This document shows positions 59,859-64,000 of a stretch of 64,000 bases of DNA, in pieces. The notes beneath the pieces were generated by a model. That model searched no databases. It was not told the origin of the DNA and saw only the letters and a list, made by a program, of their open reading frames with translations. Position 1 is the first letter of the stretch. Each line of letters begins with the position of its first letter. Position numbers and translations under genes: made by a program. The DNA is from Frankia alni ACN14a (lineage in GTDB: Bacteria; Actinomycetota; Actinomycetes; Frankiales; Frankiaceae), in contig NC_008278.1 in assembly GCF_000058485.1 (NCBI RefSeq), positions 4,954,962 to 5,018,961 on the forward strand, given 5' to 3'.

Positions 59859-61799
59859 TCAGGCCCGGGTTGTCAGGGCGACGAACCGGCCCCCCAGCAC
59901 GGTGTAGAGGACGACGCTCGGCGTGCGCGTGTCCCCCCACCGATCGAATCCAACGGAGCCCGTGACGCCGGCGAACGAGCCGCGGCCGATCGCGGCCACG
60001 ATGTCGTGCCGGGCGGCCGCGTCGACGGCCGGACGGCCGGGCAGCACCGTCGCCGCCGCCCGGATGATCGTCCGTGCCGCGTCGTAGGCGTAGGCGGCCA
60101 CCGCGGGAACGGCCTCGGCGCGACGCTGGGCAAGCTCGACGGCGGCGTCGTGGGCCGCCTGCCGGCGCTGCGCCGCGGCCGCGTCGCCATCGGCGGCGTC
60201 GCTTCCGGCGGCGTCGCTTCCGGCGGCGTCGCTTCCGGCGGCGTCGCTTCCGGCCGGGTGCCGTGCCGCCGGATGGCGGCTCTCCCGCGGCGGCGCTGCC
60301 GGCTGGCCGCCCGTCGCCGTAACCGCGGCCGCTTCGGAAGGGCGGGCGGCGGACGAGGTGCGGGTGGCCGGCGAGGTGCCGTTGGCGGACGTGGTGCGGG
60401 TGGCCGGCGGAGTGTGGGTGGCGGCCGACGGGGTGGCGTGCTCGCGGTTCCGCTGGCCGGAGTCGGACCCGTGGGTGCCGTCGGCGCCGCTCGGGGTGGT
60501 GCTGCCGTCGTCGTCCGCCGGACCGCCGAACCGCTCGGAGTAGTCCGCGACGAAGGCACCGGCGGCCGGAAGCCTCGTCGGCGGGACCAGCAGGCTGGTG
60601 ATCAGGTCGCCGTCCGCGGCCGACTTCGCGTCGTCGGTGTAGCGGCGTTGCAGCAGTGCGTCCGAGCCCATGACCTGGATCGACGCGCCCGCCTCGGCGA
60701 GCCGGGTCCGCAGCTTCCCGGCGAAGGCCGCGCCGGTGGCGACGTAGACCAGGTCGGGGGCCTCCTGCTCGATCGCCTCGACGGTCGATTCCAGCTCAGA
60801 CCCGTCGGGATCGTCCCCCTGGACCTGGTAGACCGACGTGACCGTCGCCCCCAACGCGGCGGAGCGCACCGCGAACCGGCCACCGAGCGTCGTGCCGTAG
60901 CGGGGTTCCCCGTCGACGACGGCGATGCGGCGGCGGCCGAGTGTTCGCACCGCGTACTCGGCGGCCACCCGCGCCTGCAGCTCGTCGGTGCCAGCGAGCC
61001 GGAAGTAGGTCGGGTAGGGGCGGGTGCGCGGGTCGGTGCCGACGCCGGTCAGGGCGGGGTCGGCGTTGGACGGGGAGACGACCGGGATGCCCCCGGCGCT
61101 CAGCGTGGGCAACGCGACCCTGGCCACGAGTGAACTCAACGGTCCGACGACGCCGATGAGGCGGTCGTTGGCGGTGAAGGCGTCGGCGGCCTGGGCTCCC
61201 CCGTCCGGGCGGGACAGGTCGTCGCGGGTGGACAGCTCCAGGCGCCAGCCCGGGATCGCCCCCGAGTCGTTGGCCTCGTCGACGGCGAGCGCGACCGCGT
61301 TGCGCACGCTCGTTCCGTCGGCGGACAGATCACCCGAGAGCGGTGCCATGACACCGAGGGTTGCCACCCTGGTCACGGCGACGTCGGCGCCGCGGTCGCC
61401 GTGCAGGACGGTGACCAGGACGAGCCCCAGCGCCGACGGCACGGCCAGGATCAGGGCGACGGTCGCGGCGAGGATCGCCCGACCGCGCCCGGTGCGCCAC
61501 CGGGCCCGGGCCCACCGGCCGATTCGGCCGGTAACCGCCAGGAGTGCGATCCGCGCATGACCCACGCGGGCCCGCCACGACCGAGCGGACCCCGGCGTCG
61601 CTCGCCGGTCGGCCTCGGTCGGCTCGGGCAGGGGGGCGGATGAGCCCGTCGCCTCCGACAGGGGGGCGGATGAGCCCGTCGGCTCGGGCAGGGGGGCGCA
61701 GGCGCCCGGCGGGGCGGGCTCCGGTGCCTGGGGGGACGGCTGCGGCGCGTCCTCGGGGCCGGGGATCGGCGCTGATCCCGGCGTGGAGGGGTCGCTCAC
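59859..61799 (-). CDS. Membrane-anchored Peripla_BP_6 protein with low-complexity insertion
   Basis: The 646-residue protein has an N-terminal cytoplasmic Pro/Ala/Glu-rich stretch of about 100 residues, a membrane anchor (ILAATVALILAVPSALGLVLVTVL), and a type I binding fold (ATLGVMAPLSGDLSADGTSV, LIGVVGPLSSLVARVALPTL, VSPSNADPALTGVGTDPRTR, RRIAVVDGEPRYGTTLGGRF, VYVATGAAFAGKLRTRLAEAG). At about residue 445 an insertion of some 120 residues, Thr/Ser/Ala-rich and with SDAAG repeats, splits the domain before AYAYDAARTIIRAA. No lipobox is present, so the protein stays anchored by its helix with the ligand-binding part outside. It starts 46 bases after pdtaR ends. It may be a receptor rather than a transporter part; the ligand is unknown. 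Confidence 0.82.
   Translation of the reverse strand: MSDPSTPGSAPIPGPEDAPQPSPQAPEPAPPGACAPLPEPTGSSAPLSEATGSSAPLPEPTEADRRATPGSARSWRARVGHARIALLAVTGRIGRWARARWRTGRGRAILAATVALILAVPSALGLVLVTVLHGDRGADVAVTRVATLGVMAPLSGDLSADGTSVRNAVALAVDEANDSGAIPGWRLELSTRDDLSRPDGGAQAADAFTANDRLIGVVGPLSSLVARVALPTLSAGGIPVVSPSNADPALTGVGTDPRTRPYPTYFRLAGTDELQARVAAEYAVRTLGRRRIAVVDGEPRYGTTLGGRFAVRSAALGATVTSVYQVQGDDPDGSELESTVEAIEQEAPDLVYVATGAAFAGKLRTRLAEAGASIQVMGSDALLQRRYTDDAKSAADGDLITSLLVPPTRLPAAGAFVADYSERFGGPADDDGSTTPSGADGTHGSDSGQRNREHATPSAATHTPPATRTTSANGTSPATRTSSAARPSEAAAVTATGGQPAAPPRESRHPAARHPAGSDAAGSDAAGSDAAGSDAADGDAAAAQRRQAAHDAAVELAQRRAEAVPAVAAYAYDAARTIIRAAATVLPGRPAVDAAARHDIVAAIGRGSFAGVTGSVGFDRWGDTRTPSVVLYTVLGGRFVALTTRA
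60196..60255 (-). repeat. 15-bp tandem repeat in anchored binding protein
   Basis: Four copies of GCGTCGCTTCCGGCG (the last with one change) encode SDAAG pentapeptides in the inserted low-complexity region. Confidence 0.9.
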
Positions 61800-61845
61800 C
61801 CGGTCCCCGGCCGGCGCGTGGCCGGGGAGGGCCCGAACGGGGACG

Positions 61846-62445
61846 TCACGAGCCTGGCAGCGCCTCGCCCGACAGCACAGCCTCGGCGACGGCGCGCATC
61901 GTCCTGCGCTGGTTCATCGACGTCCGCTGGATCCAGCGGAAGGCGTCCGGCTCGGTCATGCTGTGCTCGGTCTGGAGCACACCCTTCGCCCGCTCGATGA
62001 TCTTCCTGGCCTCGAGCCGGCCCTGCAGGTCCTCGACCTCGGCCTCCAGGCTCACGATCTCCGTGAACCGGCTCATCGCCATCTCGATCGTGGGCAGCAG
62101 GTCCTTCTTCTGGAACGGCTTGACGACGTAGGCCATGGCGCCGGCCTCACGGGCCCGCTCGACCAGCTCCCGCTGACTGAACGCGGTGAGGATGACCACG
62201 GGGGCGATGCGGTCCTTGGCGATCTTCGCGCCGGCCTCGATCCCGTCCATCCTGGGCATCTTCACGTCGAGGATGCACAGGTCGGGCCGGAGCTTGCCGG
62301 CGAGGTTGACGGCCATCTCGCCGTCGCCGGCCTCCCCGACAACCTCGTAACCCTCCTCTTGCAGCATCTCCCTGAGGTCGAGCCGGATCAGCGCTTCGTC
62401 CTCGGCGATCAGAACCCGGCGCGGGTTCGAGGAGGGTTGGCTCAT
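61846..62445 (-). CDS. pdtaR: ANTAR response regulator PdtaR
   Basis: The 199-residue protein has a response-regulator receiver (VLIAEDEALIRLDLREML, phosphoacceptor in LCILDVKMPRMDGIEAG, VVILTAFSQ, VVKPFQKKDLLPTIEMA), a coiled segment (SLEAEVEDLQGRLEARKIIERAKGVLQ) and an ANTAR RNA-binding domain (EPDAFRWIQRTSMNQRRTMRAVAEAVL). It is the RNA-binding antiterminator of the PdtaS-PdtaR pair in actinobacteria. ATG 62445 has AGGAG upstream. The partner kinase PdtaS is not in the window. Pyruvate kinase often lies next to this gene; here a tRNA and a recombinase are on that side. Confidence 0.95.
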   Translation of the reverse strand: MSQPSSNPRRVLIAEDEALIRLDLREMLQEEGYEVVGEAGDGEMAVNLAGKLRPDLCILDVKMPRMDGIEAGAKIAKDRIAPVVILTAFSQRELVERAREAGAMAYVVKPFQKKDLLPTIEMAMSRFTEIVSLEAEVEDLQGRLEARKIIERAKGVLQTEHSMTEPDAFRWIQRTSMNQRRTMRAVAEAVLSGEALPGS

Positions 62446-62594
62446 CGAGTCGTACTCCTGGTCTCGGAGGTGTGACCCTAGTGTGACAGGGCAGGGGAGT
62501 CAGATTGACATCCTGCCCGAGCAGAGGAGGGCGGGAGGTCGAAACGCACCCTACCCGGATAGAGTCGTGGACGAGACGTTCCGGACCGGATCGA

Positions 62595-62861
62595 TCACGA
62601 TCCCTTCGTCCAGCTCCGCCCGGTCGTCTCCGCAGCGGCCCCGCCCGCTCGACCACGCTCCACCCGCCGGCCCCGGTACTCCAACGGCAGAGAGACGGTG
62701 CTCAAACCACCGACAGTGTGGGTTCGAATCCCACCCGGGGTACGTACAGCTTCCACGCGCCGTGGATGCCCAGTGGCTGCCGGGTGCGGTCCGGGGGCGG
62801 CGGTCACTTCCGCCAGATGGGCAACCTTGTCGAGGTCTGCCACCGGAATCTTGATCATCAT
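62595..62861 (-). CDS. Small ORF coupled to the recombinase, running antisense through the tRNA
   Basis: ATG 62861 overlaps the recombinase stop (ATGA) and is preceded by AGGAGGT, a near-perfect ribosome site. The first part, MMIKIPVADLDKVAHLAEVT, looks like real coding sequence. Beyond about 62745 the frame is the reverse of the tRNA (GGIRTHTVGGLSTVSLPLEY), a known false-protein pattern. I read it as the beginning of a genuine small gene of the element, cut off where the element joins the tRNA, so the true product is unclear. Confidence 0.35.
   Translation of the reverse strand: MMIKIPVADLDKVAHLAEVTAAPGPHPAATGHPRRVEAVRTPGGIRTHTVGGLSTVSLPLEYRGRRVERGRAGGAAAETTGRSWTKGS
62670..62742 (+). tRNA. 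tRNA with anticodon CAA (Leu), short variable loop
   Basis: The acceptor stem GCCCCGG pairs with CCGGGGT, and the D-stem is CTC/GAG. The anticodon stem is CGGTG/CACCG around loop CTCAAAC, giving anticodon CAA at 62703-62705. The T-arm is GTGGG-TTCGAAT-CCCAC. CCA is not encoded. CAA reads UUG (leucine), but the variable loop is only five bases (ACAGT), whereas leucine tRNAs normally have a long arm. The charging identity is therefore uncertain. Confidence 0.8.
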
Positions 62862-64000
62862 GTGCACCTCCTGCCTTTCGTGATCGAGGTGGACGGTGAG
62901 CTGAGTTCGGCGACCGACCACTGGCCGGGTCCCCGGTCGGTCAGCGCGGTGCAGGTGCCGCGGGGGTGGTGGGCTCGGACGCCGAGCCGGCGGGTCAGGG
63001 TCAGGATTTGGCCGGGGCCGAACCGGTTGGTGCGTTTGGGTGGGCGAAGGCCGTCGGTGTTGAGCTGGTCGGCGATCTGCCGGCTCGACAGGCCGCGGTC
63101 GGCGAGCTCGGTGACGCGCCGGACCAGCTGCGGGTAGTAGGACAGCTGGTCGAGGCGGGCGACCGGGCGGACGGCCTGCCCGGTGGTGTGGTGGCCGCCG
63201 GCCCAGGTGATGGTGACGTCGACCCGTTCACTGTCGCCGACGACCGCCACGGTGATCGTGTCGATGACCGTACGCAGCAGTTCCTTGCGTTCGGTCGCGG
63301 TGGTGGTCGGGGCGCGCCAGACCGCCGGGAGATCATTGGCGAGGGTGCGGATCGCGTCGCGTTCCCGGGCGGTCAGGGTGAGCGGCTGGGTCTCGGTGAA
63401 CCGCCGATACTCGACGTCCAGGTGGTCGACCTGCGCCAGCGTGGCCTCCCAGTCGGTTTCCAGCTGTCGGGTGACCAGCCGGTTCTCCGGCTCGGCCAGC
63501 TGATATTGGCGCCGGGCACGGTCGGCGGCGTACCGGGCGCGCTCCAGCCGCTGACGCCACAGCGTGTCCAGGGTGGCCCGTTCGGCTTCGGCCTGCCCGG
63601 CGGCCTGGACGGAGACCTCCAGCGCGGCCGGGGCGACCGCGTCCAACAGCTGGGTGGTCACGTACCGGTCCAGGGCGGGTCCGGCGATGTGCTGACACAC
63701 CTCGCCGGTGCCGTAGTTGGCGTTGTCGTAGCCGCAGACGTAGCTGTGGGCGGGGCTGCCGCCGGTCGGCGTGTGGTAGCGGACCGTCATCCGATGGCCG
63801 CCGCACAACCCGCACCGCAGCAGGCCGGCCAGCAGCGCCGGTCCCGCCCGCGGGGCATCCGGAGACTCGGCGATCTGCCGGTTCGCAGCCATCCGGGCAA
63901 GGTTCGCCTCGTACCGTTCGGCCGTGATGTAGGCGGGCATCCGATCCGGGAGAGCCACCAGCCACTCGTCCATCGCGCGCACCACCCGTCCGGTACTCGG
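62858..64000 (-). CDS. Large serine recombinase, C-terminal part (N-terminus outside window)
   Basis: The visible 380 residues (frame open to the window edge) belong to the C-terminal half of a large serine recombinase: YITAERYEANLARMAANRQ, then the zinc-ribbon domain LLAGLLRCGLCGGHRMTVRY...YVCGYD...VCQHIAG, a coiled region (AERATLDTLWRQRLERARYAADRARRQYQL) and a terminal helix-turn-helix-like part (VTELADRGLSSRQIADQLNTDGLRPP). The N-terminal catalytic serine domain lies to the right, outside the window. Such enzymes integrate phages and integrative elements. The gene ends 115 bases from the tRNA and overlaps the start of a small ORF. Confidence 0.9.
   Translation of the reverse strand, partial: PSTGRVVRAMDEWLVALPDRMPAYITAERYEANLARMAANRQIAESPDAPRAGPALLAGLLRCGLCGGHRMTVRYHTPTGGSPAHSYVCGYDNANYGTGEVCQHIAGPALDRYVTTQLLDAVAPAALEVSVQAAGQAEAERATLDTLWRQRLERARYAADRARRQYQLAEPENRLVTRQLETDWEATLAQVDHLDVEYRRFTETQPLTLTARERDAIRTLANDLPAVWRAPTTTATERKELLRTVIDTITVAVVGDSERVDVTITWAGGHHTTGQAVRPVARLDQLSYYPQLVRRVTELADRGLSSRQIADQLNTDGLRPPKRTNRFGPGQILTLTRRLGVRAHHPRGTCTALTDRGPGQWSVAELSSPSTSITKGRRCT

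Noticed and set aside
62595-62745. Protein containing GGIRTHTVGGLSTVSLPLEY
   Set aside because: This segment is the reverse strand of the tRNA T-arm and anticodon arm, a well-known source of false proteins; only the part before it may be coding.

Overview
The window is very GC-rich, uses GTG starts freely and carries a gene set typical of a morphologically complex actinobacterium: WhiA, an SsgA-like protein, RbpA, a BldD-like regulator, an F420/PPOX-type enzyme, OpcA and a PdtaR-type ANTAR regulator. Gene order (ctaA/ctaB–tal–zwf–opcA–pgl; secG–tpiA–pgk–gap–whiA–yvcK–rapZ–uvrC; uvrA; uvrB–coaE; polA–pdtaR) is the actinobacterial backbone. The many alanine- and glycine-rich insertions and short tandem repeats make a Frankia-like organism my best guess. 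This is an inference, not a database result.

Region 1 (1-14.5 kb) holds the end of a lipoprotein-like gene, glycerol kinase, a BldD-like regulator, a two-gene ABC exporter, heme A synthase, a PPOX-fold enzyme, heme O synthase on the minus strand, and the oxidative pentose-phosphate run tal-zwf-opcA-pgl. Transketolase, usually found between ctaB and tal, is absent; a repeat-bearing gap sits there. Region 2 (14.5-30 kb) is mostly minus strand: a small SHOCT membrane protein, a receptor-type Ser/Thr kinase, rbpA, a solute-binding lipoprotein overlapping secG, tpiA-pgk-gap, and the tightly overlapping uvrC-rapZ-yvcK-whiA operon.

Region 3 (29.5-45.6 kb) lies between uvrC and uvrB and is the more variable part. 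It holds an SsgA-like gene, uvrA, an MBL-fold hydrolase, a DHFR-type reductase, a Ser/Thr kinase fused to an eight-repeat WD40 propeller and preceded by an 18-codon leader ORF, an alpha/beta hydrolase, a glycosyltransferase, a WYL regulator with a perfect palindrome at its start, a TerC protein, a site-2-protease homologue that has lost its metal-binding motifs, and a PucR-type regulator with a palindrome at its predicted transcription start.

Region 4 (45.6-64 kb) holds uvrB, coaE, a membrane protein, a protealysin-like M4 protease, a small lipoprotein, a GGDEF-EAL protein, polA, a hotdog thioesterase, two periplasmic-binding proteins with no transporter genes beside them, pdtaR, a tRNA with a CAA anticodon, and the C-terminal part of a large serine recombinase running off the right edge. 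The recombinase sits where pyruvate kinase often follows pdtaR, so this edge is probably the end of an integrative element.

Two themes recur. Short tandem repeats inside genes have unit lengths divisible by three, while most intergenic ones have 11-, 16- or 17-bp units. Several genes also appear to be leaderless, with a TANNNT-like -10 box six or seven bases before the start codon.
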